Shown in pieces: positions 27,881 through 36,696 of a DNA stretch of 64,000 bases (the first letter of the stretch is position 1; each line of letters begins with the position of its first letter). The notes under the pieces were generated by a model. The model was not told where the DNA came from. It ran no database searches and worked only from the letters and a program-made list of their open reading frames with translations. The stretch is from Bacillota bacterium (lineage in GTDB: Bacteria > Bacillota > Bacilli > Alicyclobacillales > SLC66). Both the position numbers and the translations under genes were made by a program. The stretch is from the NCBI GenBank assembly GCA_021821085.1, contig JAKACV010000005.1:1-64000 (forward strand), written 5' to 3'.

Positions 27881-28783
27881 TTAATCGGTTCCAGCTTGAG
27901 AATTGATTTTGCCTCGCGTCAAATCGCGACGCATATACATGCCGCCATCTTGACTGACAATCTTCTCAAACAGCCCAGGTTGATTTGTAGAGAAAGACAT
28001 GGGTTGTACAATGGTACGTCGCGCTAAAATTGCATAACGTTGTAAAGACAGTGGTGGTGCAGTTGATTGGATCTTTTGAACCCAATGATTAAACTCTCCT
28101 GCAGGGCGAGCGATGACGTTAAAGTGCATGTGGGCGAAACCTTCACCACTAAAATTTGCGCCTGAACCATAGTACACACCAGGTTTGTCTGCTTCGAGCC
28201 ACAGTTTCATCGCCATGCCAGGCATCGTATATTCCTGCCCACCTAATTGCGGAACCCAGAAGGAGTTCATCGGTGCGTTTGATGTTAATACGAATTCGAT
28301 TGGACGATTGGATGGAATCTCACAGTAATTCACTGTGGCGATTTTCTGCCCTGGATATTGAAAAAGCCATTTCCAATCGAGTGAAGTTACTTGGATTGTC
28401 AATGGATTCACCACTTTGTTTGGTGGTCGGACTAGAGCAAATGTTTTTTGGACGGTAAACGTTGCTAAAATGCCAATTATTATAATGGGGATTGACCACC
28501 ATATGATCTCTAGAATTCGATTCTCAGACCATTCAGGGCGATAAGGTGCCCTATTGTTGGGCTTATCACGGTAGCGGGCAACGATGATCCAAAGTAGGAT
28601 CATTACCGGAATGACTACAATTGACACCATAATGATCGTGAGAACCATGATCTGTTTTTCAATCATGCCCACTGGGCCGACCGGGTTAAAAACTAATACT
28701 TGTTCACCGCAACCGGGAAGTAAGAGGGAAGTCCCTGCAAGAGCGGTCAATAGTGCAAAGGTACGAGCCTGATTTCGCTTCAT
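27881..28783 (-). CDS. qoxA: Quinol oxidase subunit II (lipoprotein)
   Basis: The 300-residue precursor has a lipoprotein signal (LLLPGC, Cys at about 25) and two membrane helices (MVLTIIMVSIVVIPVMILLW and IIIIGILATFTVQ). A cupredoxin domain with SFWVPQLGGQEYTMPGM and a GEGFAHMHF end follows. The CuA Cys-x3-Cys and His ligands of cytochrome c oxidases are absent, as expected of quinol oxidases. It is the first large gene of the qoxABCD operon, 53 bases after the upstream small membrane gene. Confidence 0.95.
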   Translation of the reverse strand: MKRNQARTFALLTALAGTSLLLPGCGEQVLVFNPVGPVGMIEKQIMVLTIIMVSIVVIPVMILLWIIVARYRDKPNNRAPYRPEWSENRILEIIWWSIPIIIIGILATFTVQKTFALVRPPNKVVNPLTIQVTSLDWKWLFQYPGQKIATVNYCEIPSNRPIEFVLTSNAPMNSFWVPQLGGQEYTMPGMAMKLWLEADKPGVYYGSGANFSGEGFAHMHFNVIARPAGEFNHWVQKIQSTAPPLSLQRYAILARRTIVQPMSFSTNQPGLFEKIVSQDGGMYMRRDLTRGKINSQAGTD

Positions 28784-28836
28784 GCATCCATCATCCTAAT
28801 CTATGTAGTGAAGTAGCATTGATTTTTCATGATGTG

Positions 28837-28989
28837 TTAGATTGAACCTGTAAAAAACTGATATAGATATCCGTGGAATTCCCACAAGAGAACGAGTAGT
28901 ACAAAAAGAATAAATATAATTAATCCAACAGAAAAATTACGTTGCGTTCTACGTGTTGTCGCCGGTATTCGTTCTGGTTTTTCCTCCAC
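28837..28989 (-). CDS. 50-residue small membrane protein upstream of qoxA
   Basis: GTG 28989 follows GGAGG. The peptide has a basic N-terminal part (RRTQR), one membrane helix (VGLIIFILFVLLVLLW) and the ending EFHGYLYQFFTGSI. The next ORF upstream (29062-29187) encodes a related peptide with the same layout and an LW-x-F-x-GYL match. Both precede qoxA on the same strand. They are probably oxidase-associated small subunits or assembly factors; no family is recognised. Confidence 0.6.
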   Translation of the reverse strand: MEEKPERIPATTRRTQRNFSVGLIIFILFVLLVLLWEFHGYLYQFFTGSI

Positions 28990-29061
28990 AACATAGCCTC
29001 CATATGGGGTTTGAAGCCCTGTATTTTTATAATAATTACCATTTAATTACATTTATATGCT

Positions 29062-29187
29062 TTATTTTGAATGCAATAGATATCCGTCAAACCACCAAAG
29101 AACAGCCCCCATGGAGAAAAATAGGATAAAAATAATAACGACTATCCAAAGGGTTTTTCCTAATCCTTCATTAGCATTTTGCTTCAA
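29062..29187 (-). CDS. 41-residue small membrane protein, paralogous to neighbour
   Basis: TTG 29187 has an excellent GAGGAGG ribosome binding site 7 bases upstream. One membrane helix (LWIVVIIFILFFSMGAVLWW) is followed by FDGYLLHSK. The LWWFDGYL end matches LWEFHGYL of the 50-residue peptide encoded 72 bases downstream, suggesting duplication. It is likely the first gene of the oxidase transcript. The function is unknown. Confidence 0.6.
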   Translation of the reverse strand: MKQNANEGLGKTLWIVVIIFILFFSMGAVLWWFDGYLLHSK

Positions 29188-29387
29188 CTCAGTTCCTCCT
29201 CATCAAACTGAATGGGGTTCACATGGATAAATCACTCTGTACAAATTTGGATGAAGGTAGTATGCGTGAAACGAACCGATATTAACCAAATGATTCTATA
29301 TGTGTTAAATAAAGAGCGGGTGTCTGCGTGAGAATGGGTTGTATGGTAAGATAAACAAATGAAACGGAGTACACAGGAGTGGATTAA

Positions 29388-29888
29388 ATGTCTGATGGAG
29401 AGCAGCACGGTAGTGAAGAAGAAAAGAGACAGGAGTATTTGGCGCGACTTGCTGAGTTTGATAAAGAAGACTTGCTTGTCGCATTGCATGCAGCTGAAGC
29501 TTCAAAAGAGAATCGTGGAGATCATGGCTTCTACTTTCTACACCACTTTTTAGGAGAGGAGAGAGTAGAGATGAATGAAGGTGCTGCATCGATTCGCTTA
29601 CCTGTCAATCAACTTGTATTGAATCCAGCGAATATGTTACATGGTGGAGTTACAGCACTACTTTGTGATAACGCAATGGGTTTGGCGAGCTTTTTAAATA
29701 AAAAGCGGCTCGGCGTGACTCTTGATTTACATATTCGGTACCACCGTCCGATTCGAGGACAATATACCACAGCTCATGCAAAGGTTATCTCTTCTGGTGG
29801 TCGAATTAATGTGACAACCTGTGATGTTGTAGATGAAATGGGGGAAGTCATGGCGACAGCTACAGGAACGTTTTATCATAAAATATAA
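29388..29888 (+). CDS. PaaI-family hotdog-fold thioesterase
   Basis: The 166-residue protein carries a 4HBT/PaaI hotdog domain over about residues 55-165. It includes NPANMLHGGVTALLCDNAMG, with the catalytic-type NxxxxxHGG motif and Asp, and a DLHIRYHRPIRG strand. The first 50 residues are charged and helical. The family hydrolyses acyl-CoA thioesters. It lies upstream of an acyl-CoA ligase in the same direction, so the two may act on the same acyl-CoA pool. The start follows AGGAGTGG. Confidence 0.85.
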   Translation: MSDGEQHGSEEEKRQEYLARLAEFDKEDLLVALHAAEASKENRGDHGFYFLHHFLGEERVEMNEGAASIRLPVNQLVLNPANMLHGGVTALLCDNAMGLASFLNKKRLGVTLDLHIRYHRPIRGQYTTAHAKVISSGGRINVTTCDVVDEMGEVMATATGTFYHKI

Positions 29889-29997
29889 AGAGTCCAAAAT
29901 GGGTAGAAAACAAGATAACTCTCAAATAGACCTCCTCCAATAGTTCAGATAGGTGTATAGTGGAATTGGGCATGAACTATTGGGGGGGCCACTACAC

Positions 29998-31611
29998 ATG
30001 ATGGATTATCCATTACTTTTGCGATCGGTATTGTATAGAGCAAATACCGTTTATCCTGAGAAGGAGATTGTATCACGAGATTATTCTGGTGTATTTCGGT
30101 ATACATATCGTGACATGTATCATCGTGCAAGCCAGCTTGCACATGCACTCGATCGCTTGGGAATAGATCCGCATGATCATGTTGGATCCTTTGCGTGGAA
30201 TCACCATCGCCATCTTGAATTGTACTTTGCTGTGCCATGCTCACAACGTGTGTTGCACACTGTTAATATTCGTCTGTTTAAAGAACAACTGATTCATGTG
30301 ATCAATCACGCTGAAGACCGTGTATTATTTGTCGATGAAGATCTTTTACCCATGATTGAGGATATTGCCCCTGCCTTATCAACGGTTGATACGTATGTGA
30401 TAATGACTGACAAATCAGAACTGCCTGTCACGTCTCTTGCGAATGTTTACTCATATGAGACGTTGATTGCGAATGAAGAAACAGAATATGACTGGCCGAT
30501 TTTTGATGAGTGGACGACTGCCATTTTAGGCTACACGTCTGCTACAACAGGAATGCCAAAGGGAGTAGAGTATACGCATCGCGGGTTATATTTGCATTGT
30601 CTCATGGTGTTAACGGGCGAGCTTGGAACGGATGAAACGGATGTAACGATGCCTATTGTCCCTATGTTTCACGTAAATGCTTGGGGTCGACCCTATGCTG
30701 ATACATGGGTGGGTGCAAAACAGGTGTATCCAGGGAGTCGCCCACAGGTATCTGATTTTTGTCAATTGATTCATGACGAAGGTGTGACTTATAGCGTCGG
30801 GGTACCAACTGTTTGGATGGGCATTCTAAATTACGTTCGTGAGCACCCTGGGAAATTCGACTTTAGTCGTGTGCGTTACCTTTTATCTGGTGGATCTGCA
30901 TTGCCAATGTCATTGATCGAGGCGTTTGAAAAGGAATTACACATCAGGTTATATCAGGGGTATGGGCAGACAGAGACGACTCCCGTTACATTTGTCAGTA
31001 CGCAAAAGGCAAAATTCCAGTCACTTTCTGAAGCTGAACGTTTGAAAAAGCGAGCAAAGTCTGGAGTGATTGTTCCTGGATTGGAAATGAGGATCATTGA
31101 TGCAGATGGTCATGAAATTGCTCATGATGGGATTCAGATGGGAGAACTTCTCCTCAAGGGGCCATGGATTCTCAAGGAATACTATCGAGATCCACAAAAA
31201 ACGAAGGACGCCTTTGTTGATGGGTGGTTTCGCACAGGAGATATTGTTACTCTGGATTTAGATGGCTATGTACAAGTGGTGGATCGTACACGCGATCTGA
31301 TTAAAAGTGGCGGGGAGTGGATTTCCTCCGTCGATCTCGAAAACGCCATCATGGGGCATCCAGCGATAGCGGAGGCAGCAGTTATTGGGATTCCACATGA
31401 AAAATGGCAAGAGCGGCCACTCGCATGCGTGGTTGTAAAATCTGGGGCAGAACTTACAAAAGAGGAACTCGTGTCTTATCTGGAAGCTCGAGTGGTACGA
31501 TGGTGGTTGCCTGATGACATTGTTTTTGTCGCTGAGATTCCAAAGACGAGCGTTGGGAAGTTTTCGAAGAAAACACTACGTGAAGAATACGAAAAGGGTG
31601 TCTTGAATTGA
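29998..31611 (+). CDS. AMP-forming acyl-CoA synthetase
   Basis: ATG 29998 follows TGGGGGGG; a GTG 45 bases upstream is in frame but unsupported. The 537-residue member of the ANL adenylate-forming family has the P-loop [26 protein letters not shown] and the C-terminal catalytic Lys in KTSVGKF. It activates a carboxylic acid, probably medium- or long-chain fatty acid, to acyl-AMP and then acyl-CoA. Fatty-acid specificity is inferred from family resemblance. It follows the thioesterase and ends before a terminator at 31654-31700. Confidence 0.9.
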   Translation: MMDYPLLLRSVLYRANTVYPEKEIVSRDYSGVFRYTYRDMYHRASQLAHALDRLGIDPHDHVGSFAWNHHRHLELYFAVPCSQRVLHTVNIRLFKEQLIHVINHAEDRVLFVDEDLLPMIEDIAPALSTVDTYVIMTDKSELPVTSLANVYSYETLIANEETEYDWPIFDEWTTAILGYTSATTGMPKGVEYTHRGLYLHCLMVLTGELGTDETDVTMPIVPMFHVNAWGRPYADTWVGAKQVYPGSRPQVSDFCQLIHDEGVTYSVGVPTVWMGILNYVREHPGKFDFSRVRYLLSGGSALPMSLIEAFEKELHIRLYQGYGQTETTPVTFVSTQKAKFQSLSEAERLKKRAKSGVIVPGLEMRIIDADGHEIAHDGIQMGELLLKGPWILKEYYRDPQKTKDAFVDGWFRTGDIVTLDLDGYVQVVDRTRDLIKSGGEWISSVDLENAIMGHPAIAEAAVIGIPHEKWQERPLACVVVKSGAELTKEELVSYLEARVVRWWLPDDIVFVAEIPKTSVGKFSKKTLREEYEKGVLN

Positions 31612-31653
31612 GTGTGTTGTGAGGTTAAAGAAGTTACACAAGAGGTGGTCACC

Positions 31654-31700
31654 TATGCGCGACATCTACTACAGGGTTTTTTCTCTGGGTGTCGCGCATA
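31654..31700. terminator. Hairpin between convergent genes
   Basis: An 11-bp perfect stem (TATGCGCGACA with TGTCGCGCATA) encloses a loop that contains TTTTTT. It lies between the acyl-CoA ligase and ROK genes and probably serves both. Confidence 0.65.
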
Positions 31701-31703
31701 AAA

Positions 31704-32903
31704 TTAATCACTGATGGCAATTGGACTTGCAAATAGTGCTTCGTCCATGGCGATTCCCGCAGCTCCAATGGCAACTCCATTTACGTAACCCATGACAAGT
31801 GGGATTTCACGATTGCGTGAAATGGCTCGATGTTGAAATGTGGTTGTCATAGAGTCTGAAATAAACTTATATGCCATTGATATTCTTCCACCAAGGACGA
31901 TTTCATCCGGATTTAACGCATTTGCAATGTTTGCTATGCCGATCCCAAGAAATGCAGCAAGGCGATCGAAGGCAGGAGCATAGAGGTCTGATCCTAGATA
32001 TGATTCATAGATAATTTGTTCGAGAACACTATGCTTTTCGGTTGATTTAGGAATATTGATGTGTAGTTCTTCAAGGTAACGAAGAAGGCTTTGTTCGGAA
32101 GCGTATTGTTCGAAACAGCCACGATTGCCACAGCGACATATAGCACCATCTTCTTTGATTGTCATATGGCCAAATTCACCCGCTAACCCATCTTTTCCGC
32201 GGTAGATCTGTCCATTTAACATTAACCCAACGCCCACACCAATTCCAGCATTCACATAAATGATACTGCTTTTTGGTGAATGACGTTTTTGATACTCGGC
32301 AAAGACGCCACAGTTGGCATCGTTGTCAATGTATACCGGTAACGCGAATTGGTTTTGTAGTAGATCGTGTACATTCCAATCGGAAATCGCTAAATTAGGA
32401 AGGTGATAAACAAATCCAGTTTTGAAATTTACTAGTCCAGGAAGTGCAAGTCCAATTCCGACAATACCCTGGGGAGCATGCGGTACATGTTCGAGTGCCG
32501 ATTTGGCCTCCATTTGAATCGAAGCTACTATAGATTCTTGATCAACCTTTTGGTTACCTGGTGAATTGAATAGGTGCCGGACATTTTTGTATGCAATATC
32601 ACCACGAATATTACAAACAACAGTTGTCAAATGCGAGATTTGCAAGTCTATTCCTATGCTGTAAGCTGCATCTGCATTGAATTTTAACATGACTGGTTTA
32701 CGACCGCCATTCGAAACTCCATACCCTACTTCTTCGACAAATCCTTCCTCCATCAGCGTTTCAACCAGTGAAGAGACTGTTGCCCGTGTAAGTCCTGTGG
32801 CTTCTGAGATCGCAATGCGTGTAGTTAGTTTATGATCACGAATGAAATTCAAGACGCTTGCTCGATTAAGCAAGCGCATCGCAGACACATCAATATTCAT
32901 CAT
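31704..32903 (-). CDS. ROK-family transcriptional repressor (NagC/XylR type)
   Basis: The start is set at 32903 (MMNIDVSAMRLLNR), where ROK repressors normally begin; the frame extends 26 codons upstream without need. The N-terminal winged HTH (about residues 10-70) includes RIAISEATGLTRATVSSLVE. The sugar-kinase-like fold has GIGLALPG, the DNDAN motif, NAGIGVGVGLML, and the zinc motif CRCGNRGCFE. Such proteins repress sugar-uptake operons and release DNA on binding sugar. No sugar operon is adjacent, so the effector is unknown. Confidence 0.92.
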   Translation of the reverse strand: MMNIDVSAMRLLNRASVLNFIRDHKLTTRIAISEATGLTRATVSSLVETLMEEGFVEEVGYGVSNGGRKPVMLKFNADAAYSIGIDLQISHLTTVVCNIRGDIAYKNVRHLFNSPGNQKVDQESIVASIQMEAKSALEHVPHAPQGIVGIGLALPGLVNFKTGFVYHLPNLAISDWNVHDLLQNQFALPVYIDNDANCGVFAEYQKRHSPKSSIIYVNAGIGVGVGLMLNGQIYRGKDGLAGEFGHMTIKEDGAICRCGNRGCFEQYASEQSLLRYLEELHINIPKSTEKHSVLEQIIYESYLGSDLYAPAFDRLAAFLGIGIANIANALNPDEIVLGGRISMAYKFISDSMTTTFQHRAISRNREIPLVMGYVNGVAIGAAGIAMDEALFASPIAISD

Positions 32904-33201
32904 GACACATGGCCCCGATTCTGATACACACTTATACAGAAAGCGTGCGAATTTATTACATAGTTTATCACACTTACACAAGTGACGAAAGCAACATGGA
33001 AATGTAATTTACGTATGTGTTGAAGATGCACATGTTTGACGAGTATCACCGTCAAAAGAAAACGTACCGCATTAGTTATAAAAAAGGAGAGGGGGCACAG
33101 CGCGTTGACAGACTTCCTGCATACCCATCATAATGTGGGAAAGTATGTGCCGTGCACCGATTTTTTTGATGGAGGGCAAGGCACGCGAGGAGGGGCTAGG
33201 T

Positions 33202-33846
33202 TTGGTTCCAGACATCTTTATTCCATTTAGACCGGAAGACCGTCAAGATCGGCCGGGCTATTTTTTCATTTTATCGGGTCCTTCTGGCGTGGGCAAAAAC
33301 ACATTGCTTAGTATCGTCTTGCAGGGTATGTCCGGCGTGTATTATATGCCTTCTGCAACTACTCGTTCCATGCGCGCGGGGGAAAGTCAATTGAATCCCT
33401 ATGTATTTATGTCAACGAATGAGTTTGAACAGATGATTGAGCATGGGCAATTTCTTGAATGGAAGAAAATTCATACGAATGACTACTATGGGACGCACTT
33501 GCCATCCATTCAGTTTGCGATTGAAAAAGGATTTGACATCATCACAGATATGGATGTACTCGGTTGTGAAGATGCGGTAGTCGCTTTCTCTGACCATATT
33601 TGCACGATTTTTATTACCCCACCTTCAATGGACGAGCTGTCCCAGCGCCTTCATGGGCGGGATTCGGATGTGAAAAGTATTCAGACTAGATTGGATCGTG
33701 TGGAATTGGAGATGAAGCATCAGGATCAATATGACTTTGTCCTTGTTAATGACGATTTGGAGGAAAGTGCAAGGCGATTGCGAAAGATTATCGAAGAGGT
33801 GAGGAGCAGCAAAGAGTTTAAGGGGAAGCGGCAAATGATGCGTTAA
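33202..33846 (+). CDS. Guanylate kinase-like protein, divergent
   Basis: TTG 33202 has GAGGAGGGG seven bases upstream; ATGs at 33133 and 33169 are in frame without a ribosome binding site. The protein of about 214 residues is a guanylate-kinase-family member with P-loop GPSGVGKNT (Asn replaces the usual Gly/Ser), ATTRSMRAGE, FLEWKKIHTNDYYGT and an ITDMDVLG strand. In true Gmk the DYHF tyrosine binds GMP; here NPYVF stands in that place. It may be a paralogue with altered substrate. It is a single gene, ending in a hairpin. Gmk activity is possible, not certain. Confidence 0.75.
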   Translation: MVPDIFIPFRPEDRQDRPGYFFILSGPSGVGKNTLLSIVLQGMSGVYYMPSATTRSMRAGESQLNPYVFMSTNEFEQMIEHGQFLEWKKIHTNDYYGTHLPSIQFAIEKGFDIITDMDVLGCEDAVVAFSDHICTIFITPPSMDELSQRLHGRDSDVKSIQTRLDRVELEMKHQDQYDFVLVNDDLEESARRLRKIIEEVRSSKEFKGKRQMMR

Positions 33847-33869
33847 CGCTGCCGCTTCCTTTGTTGTTT
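33825..33869. terminator. Probable terminator of the guanylate kinase-like gene
   Basis: GAAGCGGCA (33825-33833) pairs with TGCCGCTTC (33850-33858), then CTTTGTTGTTT. The left arm lies inside the end of the coding sequence. Confidence 0.55.
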
Positions 33870-33926
33870 GAAGATGGGGAAGAAATCTGCGGTACACAGG
33901 GTGAATGTATTGCCACTGCAAGATGG

Positions 33927-35777
33927 TTACCAGGTTAATTCAACTTTGTAATCTTTCAACCATGTGTTAATTTGAATGAGATAATCAAACATTTGGGGAA
34001 TCGCCATAATCTGTCCAAACCACGGTCGATGTTCAAGTTTTTGATAGCTGGCCTGAATGAGGTCACGTACAGCCTGTTCATTGATTAACGCGTGAATCGG
34101 TTGTGTTTTATCGTCGAGAATTTGCTCCATAAAACTGCGAACTGCAACGAGATAAGCTGGATTGTGGGTGGAGGGATAAGGACTTTTTCGGCGATACACC
34201 ACATCATCAGGGAGAAGCCCGACAATTGCTTTGCGCAAGATGGCTTTTGCGGTTCCATCAAATCGCTTGATGCTCCATGGAATATTCCATACGTATTCAA
34301 CTAAACGATGATCGCAAAACGGAACGCGGACTTCGAGACCTGTTGCCATACTCATTCGATCCTTGCGCTCGAGGAGAGTAGTTAAAAAGCGTGTCAAGTT
34401 TAAATAGGAAATTTCACGGAGACGGGCTTCTGAGCGGTCTTCCCCTGGTAATGTTGGGACCTCCGCAAGTGCATCGCGATAACGATCAGCAACGTATTCA
34501 GTCGGATTGAGACGAGCGAGGAACTCAGGAGATAATAATCGTATACGCTCCTGAAGTTGTAAAGACCAAGGGAAGGTATCTGCCTGTAATGCATCCTCAC
34601 GATGAAACCATGGATATCCACCAAAAACTTCATCTGCCGCTTCCCCAGACAATGCAACCGTGGCATCTTTCTTAATTTCCTTGCAGAACAGATACAATGA
34701 AATATCGATATCTGCCATTCCTGGTAGGTCGCGAGCGGCAAGTGGTCGCATTACATGTTCGATTAATACAGGAGTGTCGAATATGACCTCATGATGTACA
34801 GTTCCAAGGTAATTGGATACTCGTCGAGCCCAAGGGGTATCGCGCCCCGTTTGAAAGGCATTTGCTTCAAAGTGTTCATCCATATTGGCGAAATCGACGG
34901 AATAGGTATGGAGCGGTCCACGGCCGGAGAAGGTGAATTCTTCTGAAGCTAAGGCACTCACAGCGCTAGAATCTAATCCACCTGATAGAAAGGTAACGAC
35001 TGGCACATCAGAGACAAGTTGTCGCGATACAGCATCGCGCAATAAATTTCGTACGTTCTGTGCGGTTGTTTCAATATCATCCTCGTGTTCATGGCTGTCT
35101 AGGCGCCAATACTGTGTGAGTTTTAATCCGTTTTTGGAATAGAGTAGAGAGTAACCGGGGCGCACTTCACGAATGCCCTTAAAAACGGCATGCCCTGGAG
35201 TATGGGCAGGTCCAATCAAGAGCAATTCTGCAAGACCTTCTAAGTCTACTTGTGTTGGCACAGAAGGGTGTGCCAGAATTGCTTTTAATTCTGAGCCAAA
35301 GACAAATATATTTCTTCTCTCTGTGTAAAAGAGTGGTTTCACACCGAGTCGATCACGTGCCATAAAAAGGGTTTGATTTTTTGCATCCCATATTCCGAAT
35401 GCGAAAATGCCATTCAATTTCTCTACGCACTGTGGACCCCATTGGACATACGATAGTAGCAGTAACTCCGTATCTGAACGCGTTTCAAATGTGTGACCAC
35501 ATTGTTCTAATTCAATGCGCAACTCGTCCATATTATAAAGTTCGCCGTTATAGGTAATGGCGTAGGTGCGGTCTTCGATATGGCGCACCATGGGTTGAGT
35601 ACCGCCCTCTGGATCGATGACGATGAGCCTGCGATGAGCAAATGCGGCGGGACCATTGCGCCATGTCCCATCAGCATCGGGACCTCGGCACACTAAAGTC
35701 TTTCCCATGTGCTCAATTGTACTTAACCGTTCTTCTTCTGTAGCTTTCCAATCGATATATCCCGCAATTCCGCACAT
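33927..35777 (-). CDS. asnB: Asparagine synthase (glutamine-hydrolysing)
   Basis: The 616-residue protein begins MCGIAGY with the catalytic Cys2 of the class-II glutaminase domain (to about residue 200, with SDTELLL). A C-terminal synthetase domain follows with the PP-loop FLSGGLDSSAV, SGEAADEVFGGYPWF and ERKDRMSMATGLEVRVPF. It makes asparagine from aspartate, ATP and glutamine. Length fits AsnB/AsnO of Bacillales. It is a monocistronic minus-strand gene between the guanylate kinase-like gene and tadA. Confidence 0.95.
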   Translation of the reverse strand: MCGIAGYIDWKATEEERLSTIEHMGKTLVCRGPDADGTWRNGPAAFAHRRLIVIDPEGGTQPMVRHIEDRTYAITYNGELYNMDELRIELEQCGHTFETRSDTELLLLSYVQWGPQCVEKLNGIFAFGIWDAKNQTLFMARDRLGVKPLFYTERRNIFVFGSELKAILAHPSVPTQVDLEGLAELLLIGPAHTPGHAVFKGIREVRPGYSLLYSKNGLKLTQYWRLDSHEHEDDIETTAQNVRNLLRDAVSRQLVSDVPVVTFLSGGLDSSAVSALASEEFTFSGRGPLHTYSVDFANMDEHFEANAFQTGRDTPWARRVSNYLGTVHHEVIFDTPVLIEHVMRPLAARDLPGMADIDISLYLFCKEIKKDATVALSGEAADEVFGGYPWFHREDALQADTFPWSLQLQERIRLLSPEFLARLNPTEYVADRYRDALAEVPTLPGEDRSEARLREISYLNLTRFLTTLLERKDRMSMATGLEVRVPFCDHRLVEYVWNIPWSIKRFDGTAKAILRKAIVGLLPDDVVYRRKSPYPSTHNPAYLVAVRSFMEQILDDKTQPIHALINEQAVRDLIQASYQKLEHRPWFGQIMAIPQMFDYLIQINTWLKDYKVELTW

Positions 35778-35909
35778 GTGCTATTCCTCCTCATTTCTGT
35801 CAAGAGATTCGTGGGCTCAGGTTCTACCCAACGTATGCAAAGGGGATGAAAGTGGTGTCGCTGCGAACGTGTTAAAATGATGCTATGCGCAGGAAGGAGG
35901 TGCCCTCTT

Positions 35910-36461
35910 TTGCAAAAGGAGACAGATGATCACGAATATTTTATGCGTTTAGCTTTGACTGAGGCTAAACGCGCTTATGATCTTGGTGAGGTGCCCATTG
36001 GGGCAGTTGTTGTCGCTCCGGATGGACAAGTTATCGGCAGAGGTCATAATATGCGGGAGAGTCGGGGAGACCCCACTGCTCACGCGGAAATGATGGCTAT
36101 TCAACGTGCGGCGGCGCAGCGACACCACTGGCGGTTACATGGCTGCCGCTTGTATGTTACGATTGAACCGTGTATGATGTGTGCAGGTGCCATTCAGCTT
36201 AGTCGGATCGCGCATGTATTCTATGGAGCAGTCAATCCAAAAGGTGGCGCTTTGGGATCATCGGGGAATGCATATGCATTTGATAGGTTAAATCACTATC
36301 CAGTTGTTTCTAGTGGTATTTTGACGCCGCTTTGTGGTAAAATAGTTCAGGATTTCTTTCGCGAAAAACGCCAGCGCTATCGGGCGCGGTGTACTGACGC
36401 GACCTGCGGAGAGATGTCCGAGTGGTCGAAGGAGCTCGCCTCGAAAGCGAGTAGTCCTTAA
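35910..36461 (+). CDS. tadA: tRNA-specific adenosine deaminase
   Basis: TTG 35910 is chosen, nine bases after AGGAAGGAGG; an earlier ATG at 35877 lies before that site. The cytidine-deaminase-fold enzyme converts A34 to inosine in tRNA-Arg(ACG). Zinc and catalytic motifs are present: TAHAEMMAI and EPCMMCAGAI. The conserved body ends near FFREKR; the last 18 or so residues (from GEMSEWSK on) are encoded by the tRNA-Ser gene beginning at 36408. So the frame has no stop until inside that tRNA. The next genes, SRP RNA and dnaX, follow the Bacillus order. Confidence 0.92.
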   Translation: MQKETDDHEYFMRLALTEAKRAYDLGEVPIGAVVVAPDGQVIGRGHNMRESRGDPTAHAEMMAIQRAAAQRHHWRLHGCRLYVTIEPCMMCAGAIQLSRIAHVFYGAVNPKGGALGSSGNAYAFDRLNHYPVVSSGILTPLCGKIVQDFFREKRQRYRARCTDATCGEMSEWSKELASKASSP

Positions 36462-36497
36462 CAGGGCTCGTGGGTTCGAATCCCACTCTCTCCGCCA
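36408..36497 (+). tRNA. tRNA-Ser (anticodon CGA)
   Basis: Acceptor GGAGAGA pairs with TCTCTCC, discriminator G, CCA encoded (36495-36497). The anticodon stem CTCGC/GCGAG holds loop CTCGAAA, giving anticodon CGA. A long variable arm of class II and a normal T arm (GTTCGAATC) are seen. It overlaps the last 54 bases of tadA. Confidence 0.95.
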
Positions 36498-36509
36498 CTT
36501 TTTTTATTT

Positions 36510-36651
36510 GGCCGAAGTCTCAGCGCTCATCTAGTTGGGTCCTGCGCAACGCTTGCTCTCGAACTGTGTCAGGTCCTGACGGAAGCAGCACTAAGGGATG
36601 TCAGGCGGGTGCCGCAGTCCCGCCTGACTAGGTGGCGCTGAGAGTTCGGCT
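36510..36651 (+). ncRNA. ffs: Signal recognition particle RNA
   Basis: The ends pair (GCCGAAGTCTCAGCGC with GCGCTGAGAGTTCGGC). The apical region holds the conserved SRP core, GTCAGGTCCTGACGG, GGAAGCAGCAC and TAAGGGATGTCAGG. It lies between tRNA-Ser and a kinase gene upstream of dnaX, the standard Bacillus place. At about 142 nt it is shorter than the roughly 270-nt Bacillus subtilis form. Confidence 0.92.
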
Positions 36652-36696
36652 AAATAGATGCTTTTGTTGTGGTCTTACAGCAAGGGGAACATGCGC

